The translations under genes were made by a program, and so were the position numbers. The notes below the pieces were generated by a model that had not been told where the DNA came from, ran no database searches, and saw only the letters and a list, made by a program, of their open reading frames with translations. Source: Catonia carolina (Eukaryota; Arthropoda; Insecta; Hemiptera; Achilidae). From it: a stretch of 64,000 bases of DNA. Positions within the stretch are counted from its first letter, which is position 1; every line of letters starts with the position of its first letter. The stretch covers positions 65,815,041 through 65,879,040 of the forward strand of contig JAQMRL010000008.1 of the NCBI GenBank assembly GCA_035578175.1, written 5' to 3'. Shown one piece after another: positions 34,796 to 46,211 of this stretch.

Positions 34796-35773
34796 GTAAA
34801 ATAATTTACTAAAACGCTATTAACTGTTCATTATTAGAATTTCTTTCCAAAAATATATCACTACCGGAAAATCAATTCCAGTTGTAATTCATCAGTTAAT
34901 TACAGTCATAAAAAACTGACCTTACATTGACGAATTGGTATATACATAAGTCGTGGTATTTAAATTTTTCGTTATAGCTACTGAAAAGTGTCTGAAAATG
35001 AAAATCGTTTTTAGGAATAAAAATGAAAATTGCAATGGTGTATGAAGCTGGGAAGTGGTAACATATGTGAGTGAAAGCTAAATATGAAAAGTAATATATA
35101 TGTGATAAAAGTGTCAGCCAACGAAATAAACAAGGGAAATATATAATGTAATTACACTATTTTATAGGTATTTTACTGTACCTCTATTATAAAAAAAAAT
35201 CATGGAATTTTTAACTCTTTGTTGTTAATATAAACTAATTCATGTATGTAATTTAAATTTATCTTAAAATCTATGTGACAAAATTTTTGTCGCAATCCAA
35301 TAATAAATTTCACTTCATAAACCTAGGGTTATTGGTGTAACCTATACAAGAACACTTGATACTGGGAGATTTGCTATTTTATGTTACCAATCACACATTG
35401 CAAAATGATTTATGAGCTCCATACACAAACGACTCATTTTGTTCACAGTTTTTCTATTCACTGTTCAAACATAAACTTAAACATCATAAAAATTGTCTCA
35501 TTAGATCATTATCATCCAGAAACTTACCTGGGAATCCCCAACGAAAAATTCAATGACTATATAGGTACTATATCATGTAGAAATTATAGTGAATTATAAA
35601 TTAAAACTATTGTAGAAACTGGATAGTTTCTACAGTTCTACAGGTCTTTCTTTAATTCGTCTCCTATAATTATTCTTCACGGCCGTCAATTTATAATTTT
35701 TTCTCATTACAATTATAGAGAGTGTCCATTAACACAACAGGGAAAATAAATTATGTGATAATACTGTACATAC
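34796..35773. other. AT-rich DNA, no gene seen
   Basis: Short inverted repeat gtagaaact/agtttctac near 35611-35631. No coding sequence recognised. Confidence 0.45.
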
Positions 35774-36466
35774 TGTCACCGGATGGCGACTTAAGTGGCG
35801 AGTTGAATCCTTTACTTTTTGGTGGCCCTGAAAAGGGCCGTTTAAACGGTGGTCGTCATGGCGAAGCGTCGATTGTAGTAGTCGTGACAGTCGAGGAGCT
35901 GGGCGATACGGCGTATCGTCGTCCAGTGGAGACGTCATCTTCTTCCCTCGCAGTAGTGGCGTCGATGGCTGCTTTTTCGGATCCGGTGGGGGTAAGGCTC
36001 GCTCGAGGGGCGGCGAGAAAAACTCATGTTCACTCCCTCACGGTGGGGTAAGTAGTGTTGGATTCAATTAAGGCGTCCTCGTCCAGCCCCAAGGAGGCCG
36101 CAACCGACTACCAACCAAATACCCACCGCTTGGCCACTTTATCCGACATCAGCAAACAACCCTCCACCTCTCTCTAGGAACTGTTTATATAATACTACAA
36201 GGGAAATGTCGGGTTAAAAAACTTACACACTGTCAGCCGGGCGTGGAAGGGAACCGTAGCCTGATTCCCCCCTCGCTGTCACTAACTAACACTCACTCTT
36301 TCACTTTCAATCATCTCTTTCACCACCAGCTCAGGAAATAAGTATGCTTACTTTATGAGATCGGGACAGGATTGATTTACTGTGGGAGGGGAGATCCCGC
36401 TGATCTCCAGATGTCTCCTCCCTCCGCAGTCTCCCGATCACCGTCTCTGCAAACTGTACGACCAAC
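35774..36466 (-). repeat. R-D promoter repeat, copy 2, ending in a histone-type hairpin
   Basis: Minus-strand order: the R-D promoter part with TATATAAA (plus 36184-36191), a G+C-rich leader, and a small ATG (plus near 36025). Then GGCCCTTTTCAGGGCC (plus 35824-35839) is followed by ACCAAA and a purine-rich AAGTAAAGG. The unit ends with a GTCACC-type hairpin (plus 35775-35790). The last 80 bp align with the 3' end of the 5330-5870 element. The TATA box to hairpin distance is about 350 bases. No frame encodes a histone; the open frames on both strands (35722-36051, 35729-35938) resemble nothing known. Confidence 0.65.
35824..35839 (-). promoter_or_regulatory. Histone-type mRNA 3' stem-loop
   Basis: Six-base stem GGCCCT/AGGGCC, loop TTTC, followed by ACCA and a purine-rich element. 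It fits the metazoan histone stem-loop bound by SLBP, with cleavage guided by U7 snRNA at the downstream purine-rich site. The match is exact, but the function in this repeat is inferred. Confidence 0.55.
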
Positions 36467-36530
36467 TTGTGTTACGTTGTGAACAATTACAAAACATTGA
36501 AAATAAAGTACAAGGTCTTTATGCACCTAT

Positions 36531-36562
36531 AAAACTGGTACGTATCGATACGTACCAGTTTT
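36531..36562. repeat. Perfect 32-bp palindrome
   Basis: The 16 bases aaaactggtacgtatc are followed at once by their exact reverse complement. A second hairpin, TCTCGATA-ttc-TATCGAGA, follows two bases later (36565-36583). Both lie just outside the R-D copy. Confidence 0.95.
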
Positions 36563-36583
36563 CATCTCGATATTCTATCGAGA

Positions 36584-38826
36584 ATGATTTGTTTTCAATT
36601 ATTATTTGTGGACATTCAACGTTATATATTTATGTGCATACTATGTACTTCTAGCTACAATTAAATTTCCCCTCCTGTAATTCATCTATTTTCTTATCCG
36701 TCACCTCCTCGGTTCCGATGCTGACGAACTATCGAGGTTCTTTTGTATATAGATTTGTTATTTAGTTACTAGCATCATCAAATGAAACTCTCCATGAAGT
36801 GGCACTATTGAGTGGCGATGTCGTTATGTCATAATAACATTTCCGTTGTACATAAGACTATCAGATTCACTAGTTGTATTTTTACAGTCATGAATAAAAT
36901 AAACTAAAGAAAAACATATAGAAAAGAAATTAGTTTTAGATAGAAACTACAAAATGTAATATATAAGGTTATTAGAAAATGAAATTAGAACAACTTTTGT
37001 TATACAGTTCGTTTGGAGTTGTTATTAAGTCTATTGTTGTATTAAAATATAATTTTATATTTGATTATAATAATTTATAACCTAAGAAGTGTAAAGTATT
37101 ATAAAATACACCAGAATAGCACTCAAGGGATGAGTTAGTTATATTATGCGGCTGAATACAAGCCCTCAACAAACCAATGTAACTTTGTACGTAGTTCATC
37201 TCAAGTATAAGTAACAAGAGTATGGTAAGCTGCACGAATATAGTACATGCAGGAAGAAGTACTTGATAAAACTTTTATGATGAATAACTAAGTGTTAGAC
37301 GTGCTTACCAAAAAGAGTGAGAAAGACAGATGAAGCGATGGAGCGAGATGGAGGGACTTTAAAAGGAAGACTAGTGGGGTTCGTGGGTGGTTGTGGTTCA
37401 TAACCGCTTTACAACCAAACCAAGAATCGAGTGAGAGGTAACGAGGAGTAATATGATGAACAAGAAAGAACAAGAACAAGAAGAAGGTACTGTGAAAGAT
37501 GAAGAAAATTTTGTGTCTATTTAATAAACTCAATTGAGACTTATGCAGTATTCAAGCTACATACAATATTTATTGTTCTCCTTACACCCATGTTGTACAC
37601 CATTTTTTATTTCTTAGTCTTCCATGATTTTTTTATTTTTTATCGAAATAAATTTTAGTCATGCCAACGTAATTTCGTTTCTAACTTCCTTCTTATAATA
37701 TTTCATATTTTATTTATTTTGACTTTTTCATTACCTACTTTTTTCGTTCAGTAAAATTATTATTGCTGAATAATAAACTATTCTTTTACTTTTTTAAATT
37801 TTTCGTTAATTTTTCTCGTATATATAAATTTTATAATTTATTACTTTAAGTATAAACCTATAATAATTTTGATTAAACAACATAAAAATTAATAGAAATT
37901 AATTATTAATTAATTATCCTAATACCAGTCAATGATATTTTCAAAAAGTTGGCATATATGTATGGTCATAACCAGAATCTTACATCCTGTTTTGTGGAAT
38001 AATCACATATAAAAATAGTAATTATGCATTTATTTTTATTCAATAATTATATTTCCTGAAATAAATACTACCTCCTGTGCATCTTCTATCCATCGATGTA
38101 CATTAACTACTTACTGGATCGCTCACTGTGCGTTGCAAAAATGTATCCACTCCATCATAGTACTGGAGGTGCCATCTGTATGACAACCAAGTACCTATCT
38201 TATGTGAATAATAATAATAATAATAATGTGTGTTTTATTTTACTAAAGTAAACATAAGTAATACATTTACATAATACGATTTCAACTGAAATCAAAAATA
38301 AGGAAATATAAATAAGAAAATAAATTTTCATTTTTACCTGTTGTTGATGATAACATTTATAATTACACACAAATTCCACTGGCCTTAGCCGTCTGCCAAC
38401 TTATCTTATGTGAATAGCTACGTTTCATCTCCTTAATATCTTAGCCTAATACATTTTCGTAAAATTAATGTTCAATTCTATATTATGCACTCAAGTAAGA
38501 AAAATATATTTCTTAAAATAATGCACAGGTTAAAAAATACTCATTATTAATAATTGTTAAACAAGATTTTATTAAACTGCATTAAATACACTAACTACAA
38601 TCTTTACAGCACATCAGATGTATTTAATTATGATAATATGGTATTGCAATTATACTCGTGCTATATGTATACAGTATTTTTACGGTATTGAAATATTCTG
38701 TGTTCATATTACTATTTAATTAGTTCAGAATAAATAAATATTATAGTTTTACATAAAAAGATTTTTTTTTATATTTTAAAACAAAACGTAATTGATATTG
38801 AAAATAACTATATAACTCCTTCTTTG
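36584..38826. repeat. AT-rich DNA with a short TAA run
   Basis: No gene recognised in 2.2 kb. 38208-38226 is a short AAT repeat. The minus ORF 37288-37533 (81 codons) is hydrophobic and Ser/Phe-rich but unrecognised. Confidence 0.5.
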
Positions 38827-38905
38827 TCATCAGTCTCTCAAATGGTTTGATGCAGTTCTCCAAGCTCTTCTATCTTGCGTAAGTCCTTTCATATCTACAT
38901 ACCTG
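38827..38905 (-). pseudogene. RTE-type reverse transcriptase, last 25 codons
   Basis: The minus strand reads VDMKGLTQDRRAWRTASNHL, then a stop. This is the end of the same family as 41070-41480 (LVQDRTSWRTVSN). Only this tail is present, as in severely 5'-truncated LINE insertions. Confidence 0.8.
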
Positions 38906-39339
38906 TAACAACGCAGAACGTAAGCATGATCTAAATTCAACAAAAAAAAAATAAACAATGAATAAAAATATTGGAGATATAAAAACAGTCTGTTTGCTAA
39001 ATAAATTTATAACTAACATTTTTGTTCATAATAACTGAAATATATCTTATACATGAATATAATAAAAGTAAATGAGAATACACAAATCAATATTTATTAT
39101 AAACAAAAATACTACCTTACCTTTAAAGGAAATCTTGACTGTAGGTAGGGAATATCTTGTGACACTAAAAGTAATTTTAGTTTTTTTTTTAATAAATTAT
39201 TTCCATTTTTTCCTTAGAGGTTTGGGCTCTCGAGCTTAATAAGCAGAATGATATTAATGGGATGAGTTTCTGGAAAGGAAGCTGTCAGTTGAGTGTGATA
39301 GGTAGAGATAAGAGTGAAGAAATTTTAAAGAAGGTGCAC
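38906..39339. other. No gene seen
   Basis: 39210-39340 (ggtttgggctctcgagctta onward) may be further decayed RT sequence, but I cannot read a frame. Confidence 0.4.
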
Positions 39340-39545
39340 CCAAAATTTATATAAATTGATAAAATTGAAGATAGATAACTCATCTGGTACGGTTGTTTGC
39401 AAATAAAGAGGGGAAACGTTTTTCCAGAGATTTATCTATGAATTTTAGCTAGGCGAAGGAAGCGAGGACAAGCCAGAAAGAAGTGGAAGACAGTATTATG
39501 AGAGCTATAAAAAGGAATGATGTACGAATTACTCAGTCAGTCTAC
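39340..39545 (+). pseudogene. Endonuclease/reverse transcriptase C-terminal fragment
   Basis: Plus-strand residues KIEDR, LIWYGCLQIKRGNVFPEIYL, then RRRKRGQARKKWK. This is the (RL.W.GHV.RR....RGRP.K.W) tail of insect non-LTR polyproteins, with stops in frame. Confidence 0.75.
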
Positions 39546-41069
39546 ATGAGGATCAATTTTTTTTTAAATCGGAAGGAAATAGAATTTAGTTCACTACTTG
39601 ATGAAAAGAAAGAAAAGAATATAAGACCAGGAAAATATCAAAAGTTGGAAAATGTTTTGTAAAATTTTTTCATCTAACTCATAGCATACAAAAAGTTTCC
39701 AATGAATAGACGGCTTTAAACAGAAAAAAACAATCTAATTTACAAAAGAACTGAATATTACTGACTTCATTGGTTTTAGAGCTGTATCAACCAATTTAAA
39801 ACAGATCATGGAATTATCATAAGATATGAGAAGCAGAGTCTTTTTTAATGAAGACTATACTAAATTGTACAAAAAAAAAGTTTTACCCTGGCTAATAAGG
39901 GATTACCGAGGGACGTTTGTAATGCAGATAAATTCAGCAATTTTTTTTAATTTGTGCTTAAATAAAGCACTGGTTTATAAAGATGAAGACTATCATTGTG
40001 ACAAAATAACGCATAATATCTGTATGTTATCTATAAACTGTTTTAATTATTACCATCGGTACAATACTTAAGTAAAAATCAGTTCTTCATAGATGAGATT
40101 ATTCTATTTGTTTTTTCTGTTTTTTTTCTTTATTGATAAGATGGTTTCCAGTTTAATACGCTAAGAAGGGGTTATTTCTTAAAAATCAGATTAATCGGAT
40201 TTTATTTTATCAAGTTTTTTGTTATTTGGTTACGTAATTTATATGACCCAATTTCGTTTGATAATGGTGTATTCTGTACTTATCCTACTTATATCTAACC
40301 TAACTACTTACAAAACCAAGCACCAAGTACTTACGTACTTGTAACTTGTAGACCCAAATTTTTAATGTTAAAGGCTGTATATTGTAATAAAAAAAACTAT
40401 AATGTCACTATCACGAAAATATATAATTTGATAACTAGATGATAAACGAACGTAAATGTTGACTTTCGTTGTAAATTAAACCATATTAAATAAAACTTTT
40501 ATTACCTAAATAAAGTGTTTTATTTTATTTTTATTGTATTTCTTGAGACGGTGAAAGCTGCTGTTGGTGGGTTTGACAAAAGTAGTGTACCTCCATCCCT
40601 TCCCATCCTACAACTTACTCTTGTTTTGAAAGGGGGAAACTTTGTCGTATAAGAGCAATGTTACACAGTTTACGATATTCATTTTTCATCCTTTACCAGA
40701 AAGTGCTTACACCTTTCAACACTTCAACACGCATATTTTTCAAGACTGTTATCACTTGAAACTTCAAATAGCTTTTCTTTGAAGTCATTTCAAACTACCG
40801 TTCTAAGAAAAATCAAAAACTTGGTTTTTTCTTACTTCATGTTACAGATTGTTATGATAAGAATTCAGATTATTGGTAAAATCAATCGCTTCCGTACTCC
40901 ATGTTATCAATTTGAACAAATCCATAATAGAATAACCTTTTTTTACTAGCCTACTTTCATAAATAAGCTTGGATTTATAATCCCCATCAGATTAGAATTA
41001 TTTTAAAGCCATCTTACACATTTGGATTGAAAAATTAAAAACGCTGTTAGATTATCTAAGTTTTATACG
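39546..41069. other. No recognised gene; one 81-codon ORF
   Basis: 39826-40071 is open for 81 codons and rich in Tyr, Asn and Cys, without a domain, signal peptide or repeat relation. I regard it as chance. Confidence 0.4.
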
Positions 41070-41480
41070 CGGTAGAATGTTTGGAGCAGCATTATACGGG
41101 AGTGAAAATTGGGTGATAGGGACTGTAGAAAAGAAGAGGATAGAAGCTTTTGAAATGTGGTGTTATACGAAAATGTTAAAGATTAGGTGGGTGGACAAAA
41201 TAAGTAATTTAAAAGTTCTTAGGCGAGTGGATGAAAAAAGAAGTATATGGAAGCATCTTACTAGAAGAAGGGATAGGCTAGTGGGGCATATCTTAAGACA
41301 TCCAGGTATTGGTCTATCAATAATGGAGGGTAATATTGAGAGAGTGAATTGTAGGTGCAGGCAAAAGTTAGAATATATAAAGAAAATTACAAAATATTTA
41401 GGGTGTTACAGTTATGTAGACATGAAACGACTTGTGCAAGATAGAACATCTTGGAGAACTGTATCAAACTAGTCGAGAGA
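41070..41480 (+). pseudogene. RTE-type reverse transcriptase C-terminal domain
   Basis: 131 open codons: MFGAALYGSENWVIGTVEKK, RIEAFEMWCYTKMLKIRWVD, then RDRLVGHILRHPGI and VQDRTSWRTVSN, ending at the natural stop. It lines up residue for residue with the second half of the RT at 46732-47595. Arg-Pro-Arg of the RGRPR motif is degraded to NCRCRQ. The open frame is notable for a fragment, but the catalytic half is missing. Confidence 0.85.
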
Positions 41481-42360
41481 AAGTTGACAAAAGAAACGGT
41501 AAAATATATTTTCAGCACATATTTTTTAGTACGTACTGAACAATTTTTTTTCTGACAGTTGTAATTAAAATTTAGTATCTGTTCCAAAATTTGATTTACT
41601 TGAAGAAGCCTGCAGTCATTGCCACAGTCCTGCCAAGACAATCCTTTGGCCCGAGGCATTTCAAACGTCTGTGCTGAGTACCCAGTATCACTCTAGTGTA
41701 CGTATGTTTTGTATGAGAGGGTTGTCATGTAATTCAAATTTGTCATGTATCGTCTTGTATAGTTGTTTCGCGACATCATATTAAGTGTGGAAAAAATAAT
41801 TCAGTAAATAATTAAATACATAAATAATTAAATAAGAATATAATGGCGTCGTCAGTTTACCATTGAATAAACAAATTGCAATCTGTTCTTTCATACAAAA
41901 ACAAGAACAATAAGAAACAAAGTTAATACAACATAAACGAAACACAACATCATTATTTATTAATAATAATTGTTATGAACATTGTATATTAGAAAGAAAA
42001 ATTGAAAGTACTAAAAAATAAATACATCAGATTCAAACCCAGAATAGAGAATTGAGGAGCGTGTAGAGCAATTGTTTCAGATGAAGAAAGCGAGCACGAT
42101 CAGTCAGAATGAAGAGATACTGGGAAAAAAATCAAAGAAAAGAACCGGAGAAGAACTTCCAGTAAACTGACTTTCCGTTGCAGTCTCAAAAGATAACAAA
42201 AATGTTATAAATTGCTTATTAATTTTATTTTAGTCCTTTTAAAGTAAAGTTAAATTATTAACTATAATCAAATCTGGTACTTAAATCGAATAGCCTACAT
42301 CGTGTCTGTTAAGTTTTGTAAACGTACGATAGTTGCTGTTAATTGGTAAGTTTCTTGTTC
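41481..42360. other. AT-rich DNA, no gene seen
   Basis: No coding signal or shared repeat recognised. Confidence 0.45.
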
Positions 42361-42735
42361 ATGTCATCAGCCAAAAGGCTTATTTGAACCACTAGAGGTT
42401 TTACTAAGTAAAACGTATATTTAGGTGTTTTACCATGCCTTCCTCACTAAGTGGAAATGTATGCTTATCAGCATACCAAGCCCTTTCAAAAGTATCTATT
42501 TTCCACCCTACAAATGACACCTTTACTTCATTCACCACAAACTGGCTGTATAATGAAATTCATCACTCTTAAAAGAGATAAACTCTGATACCTTGTACAC
42601 CTCACCTCTTCTGTTCTTAAATGCTTCAGTCATATAATTGGCTCCACATGTGATAAAAAACAGAAATATTTTTTGTAGCCCTGGAACTAGCAGGTCGAGT
42701 GCGAATAATTTAACGCTTCATTAGCCTGTTATGGA
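42361..42735 (-). repeat. R-A repeat, copy 5
   Basis: From gtcatcagccaaaaggctta to agcctgttatggac. The internal frame is broken. It has the same orientation as copies 1 and 3. Confidence 0.85.
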
Positions 42736-43181
42736 CAATTAGCAATTTTATCGCGAAATAATTTGGATGTCCATTCAGCCTTTTGTCAGTATATTCTGCT
42801 TAATCGTGTAGTTTCTTCTTTCAATGAGTTAAGCCGTATATCGTTATAGATTTATCTGTTTCCTACGTAACATGGTAACTTAAAAGCTGGCATGGTATCC
42901 TAGGATGAAAATGAAGGGTTTTTCTTCAGTATACAAAGGAATACAAAACATTGATATTTAAAGGTAGAATAAAACAACCAGTAGTCTACATCAAATGTTC
43001 AGATTTTAACTATGAAATTACAGTTTTAACTGTGTACAATTTTAAAAATCTGCAACTTTTATATCAAACATTTATTTGTATAATGCTTAGTTTAGTGGTA
43101 ATTAATGATTTTCTGGTTTTTTTCATGAATATCTGTAAAAAATGGATTTTTTAAGATTTCGGCCTTAGTATGCCTTAGTAT

Positions 43182-43440
43182 GTTCCTGGTTCAAATCCTA
43201 GTAAAGGTAGTTACTTTTATACGGATTTGAATACTAGACAGTGGTTACCGGTGTACTTTGATGGTTGGGGTTTAATTTACCATACTCTCTCAGGAATGGT
43301 CGGCCTGGGTTAGTACAAGACTACACCTCATTTACACGTCATACACATCATCCTCATCTCATTGGGTCATGGGGTTGCTTATTGTTCTAAATTGAACAGA
43401 TTGCAACGTACACAAATTAGGAATAAAAAAAAAAAAAAGT
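43182..43440 (+). repeat. tRNA-derived SINE-2, copy B
   Basis: B box TGGTTCAAATCC at 43187-43198. Body: atacggatttgaatac, catactctctcaggaatggt and actacacctca. It ends in a 15-base A run (43424-43438). It interrupts R-B between cttagtatg and gtatgcattt. The repeated tatg on the two sides is likely part of the target duplication. The tRNA head before the B box is missing (5' truncation). Confidence 0.85.
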
Positions 43441-43656
43441 ATGCATTTAACGAAAAAAGTGTAATATATAATAAAATTCATAGGAAATTAAATTTTTTAC
43501 ATTTATTAATTTCATTATTGCTAAAAACAAGTACAAGAAATCTTTTCCTATCTTATTTCTTAATACCCGCATAGGTCTAGCCTGTGCGCGGGTATGAGTT
43601 GGTTTGTTTTATTTATTCTATTACCTGTAATAATAGCTTTTTATATCTACACTGAC

Positions 43657-43731
43657 CTGTTCAGAGCAGCGGTGGACAAGGTGCGACTGACCATGATGAT
43701 AACCAACCTTCGTAATGGAGATGGCACCTGA
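43657..43731 (+). pseudogene. Reverse transcriptase last 25 codons
   Basis: LFRAAVDKVRLTMMITNLRN and GDGT, then a stop. This is the exact end of a common insect endonuclease/RT polyprotein. The rest of the element is not present; flanking DNA to about 43590 and 43870 is probably its 3' UTR. Confidence 0.8.
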
Positions 43732-44324
43732 AGAAGAATATTTACACTAAATTTACATAAAAGAAAAAAAAACAAAAATTTACAAAAAAATACAACAAAA
43801 TTTCCTAACGTAGTATTCCAAGTACCCGAAATCTACCGTATAGTAAATCAGAAGGGAATTGTCTTTGATTGAAGCATTTTTCTCTACAGAGCCTAGTTTA
43901 GCGTCAAAGAGTGATTTTCCGTATTAGGGGAGGCGGTACCCCTGAAAATTTTTTTTTATTGATTTTTAGTTTTTAGCATATTTCACCTCTAATATGTATA
44001 CACTTTCAAAAAAATAATAACCTAATGCAGAAGTACTTACAACAATTATTTTTGCTCAAATCGTACTTGAATGCATGAAAAAATTTCATGCCACTTTTAA
44101 TCTAAAGGTATACATAACTTAGCCATTTTATTTGAAATTTGCGCTTTGAAGGTTATTATGTGTTTGAATGAGGGAATTTCTCTTCTTATTTAAAAGGAAA
44201 TTTTGTGTTTTAGTAGGGAATTTTTCATTACTACAAACTTTATTGGATAACTGCAAACCATGTGGTTTGTATAGATTCCATGTGATATAAATGTGTTGTT
44301 TGTTTGTGTTGTGATTTTTCCAAT

Positions 44325-44438
44325 ATGCCTAGACAACTAAAATCAGCTTTTAAAAAAAGAAAACCAGGTCCTGGAAGAAATAATAAGAATAACACAGTTG
44401 AAAACCAAACAGTATGTGATAGTTCACAGACAATTTAG
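44325..44438 (+). pseudogene. Transposase N-terminal fragment
   Basis: ATG at 44325 opens MPRQLKSAFKKRKPGPGRNN and closes after 37 codons. A basic MPR.. start is common for transposases of this group. The continuation is deleted; the C-terminal part begins about 20 bases later. Confidence 0.5.
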
Positions 44439-44439
44439 A

Positions 44440-45007
44440 AAAAATGAGACGAGCTGTTTGTGCTATATTTTTACATAAAATTTCTACAGACCAGAGACTT
44501 CAACATTTCTTCTGCCCTGCAGACAATACCACCTTGGTGTAAATAAAATAAATCAAAACTGACAGGTGAACGTACAGCCACAAACACCCTTTACCATCAG
44601 CAATAGCAAAACTTATCAAACCAATATTTGACAGCCTTTCTGACCAAAATCTTTTACGCAAATGTCTTCTTGGTACCATACAAAATCCTAACGAGTCATT
44701 CAATAATGTCGTCTGGAACGGACTCCTTAAAACAGTTTTTGAAGGAATGGATACATTTAGGGTCCGTGTTTATGATGCAGTACTTTCATTTAATGATGGC
44801 TGTTTCGGGAAAATGAAAATGTTTGAAGAGTTAGGAATTGAACCGGGTTATAACTACACCACTATTTTCCAAAAACTCGATAAGAAAAGATTAGCAAAAT
44901 CAGATTATTTCCTGCAAAAACAAGAAAAAAATCAAGTAAAGAAAAGAAAGAGACAGGATGATGAAGGTGACCCAGATGATTTAGTTTATGGATCTAACTT
45001 ATTTTAG
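44440..45007 (+). pseudogene. Mutator-like transposase C-terminal region
   Basis: The frame read through two stops gives KHPLPSAIAKLIKPIFDSLS, LLRKCLLGTIQNPNESFNNV, VWNGLLKTVFEGMDTFRVRV and YDAVLSFNDG. It then stays open to 45007 with a Lys-rich tail and DPDDLVYGSNLF. The (Q)NPNESFNNVVW and DAVLSFNDG motifs are those of arthropod proteins with a Mutator-like transposase domain. The catalytic core upstream is absent. Stops near 44540 break it. Confidence 0.75.
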
Positions 45008-45598
45008 TGTAAGCAATTTTTTAATTAGCAATTACTCGAAACTTACTTTTTTTATACTTAGGTACACTTTTCTCAGGAACTATTTGTACTAGAAAGATGA
45101 AATTTGGGCTACATATTTATTGGTATGTTGTAAAGCCCCTGAGTTTTTTCATACTTGAAACATTACAAGAAAAATATTTATTAATAATTTTGGCGCCTAA
45201 AATCTTAAAAAAATTGAACATTTTTTTTCTATAAATTAAAAAAGACCCTTCAAAGATTTCTGCATATAAAAAACCGCAAAGATAGAGAAAATTATGATGA
45301 AAATGTAAGTTTTTTAGTTGTCTAGATATCTCTTCTAGTTACTGAGAAAAGTGTACCTAAAGTTTACAAATTTAACATTGTCGGTATAGGGGGTACCGCC
45401 TCCCCGCATCGTAGCCAAACTGAGTTTGATTTTCATTTTGCATCATTCACGCATTTAAAATAAGGTTATGTACTTTGAGGTTAGTTTTTTTATTTATTTC
45501 TAATGTTTTATTACTAATGTCAGGATACATTAGTGATTATTTTCATTGTGAAGAGAAAGTCGTGCGTGTGTTTCACACCAGATTTTTTTATGAAGTTT

Positions 45599-46129
45599 AC
45601 TAATTTCTATTTTTTTTCTTGTTATTCACCTTATACCCATAGGATCACATACGTAGATATATTATATACATATTTTATAAGACATATATATACCTTTCCG
45701 GCGTATTACATTTCTACCCTTATTATGGTTTAAAAACCCTTGCGTGCTGTATGGATTACGCCTTCACACTCTTTTATTAAGTATGTCGTGAAATGTCTCT
45801 CACATATTTTGTACTAACTTAAAATGTGTTATCTGACACCATCAAAATTTCATATTAAGTTAATTCTAATTAAGTATTCACACTTTACTGTTCACAGCTT
45901 TTTTTAATTTGATATATACAACTCTCATGTCATAAACTTAGATATCTTGTTCCAACTAACTTGTTTAACACATTCAGAGTTTACAAATTTATATTCATGA
46001 AACGTTAAAGTATTTTATGTCACATATTGTGTAATATTTAATACGTTTAAATAAAGGTCAAATATTTAAAAACATATATTTCTTAATAAACAAAGAATTT
46101 GTTGATATACTTTTTTATTCGTTTGTTGA
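45599..46129. other. AT-rich DNA, no gene seen
   Basis: No coding or shared repeat recognised. Confidence 0.45.
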
Positions 46130-46211
46130 ATCAGATTCTATGAAAAAATATTTCATTTAAATTTAATTGTCATTTAAATCTTCATTGACATAAAAATTAC
46201 GCTCTTAATTT

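Larger units (their letters stand above)
43927..45405 (+). mobile_element. Mutator-like DNA transposon, internally deleted
   Basis: 16-bp perfect terminal inverted repeats, GGGGAGGCGGTACCCC (43927-43942 and the complement at 45390-45405), bound 1479 bp inserted in an R-B copy. It holds two transposase pieces: a short N-terminal frame at 44325 and a C-terminal frame to 45007. Flanks ccgtatta and gcatcgta may be a decayed 8-bp duplication. Family assignment rests on the C-terminal protein sequence, not on the termini. Confidence 0.75.
42955..45598 (+). repeat. R-B repeat, copy 3, split by three insertions
   Basis: R-B pieces are 42955-43181, 43439-43590, 43875-43926 and 45410-45598, in the order seen in copy 1. 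The gaps hold SINE-2 (43182-43438), a block with an RT tail (about 43590-43870), and the Mutator-like element (43927-45405). The piece boundaries define the insertions sharply. The copy lacks the first part with the TG run. Confidence 0.8.

Noticed and set aside
35722..36051. 109-codon plus-strand ORF
   Set aside because: It runs antisense to the hairpin repeat and is open because of high G+C; no resemblance to known proteins.
39826..40071. 81-codon ORF
   Set aside because: No homology recognised, very AT-rich, and an ORF of this length is expected by chance in 64 kb.
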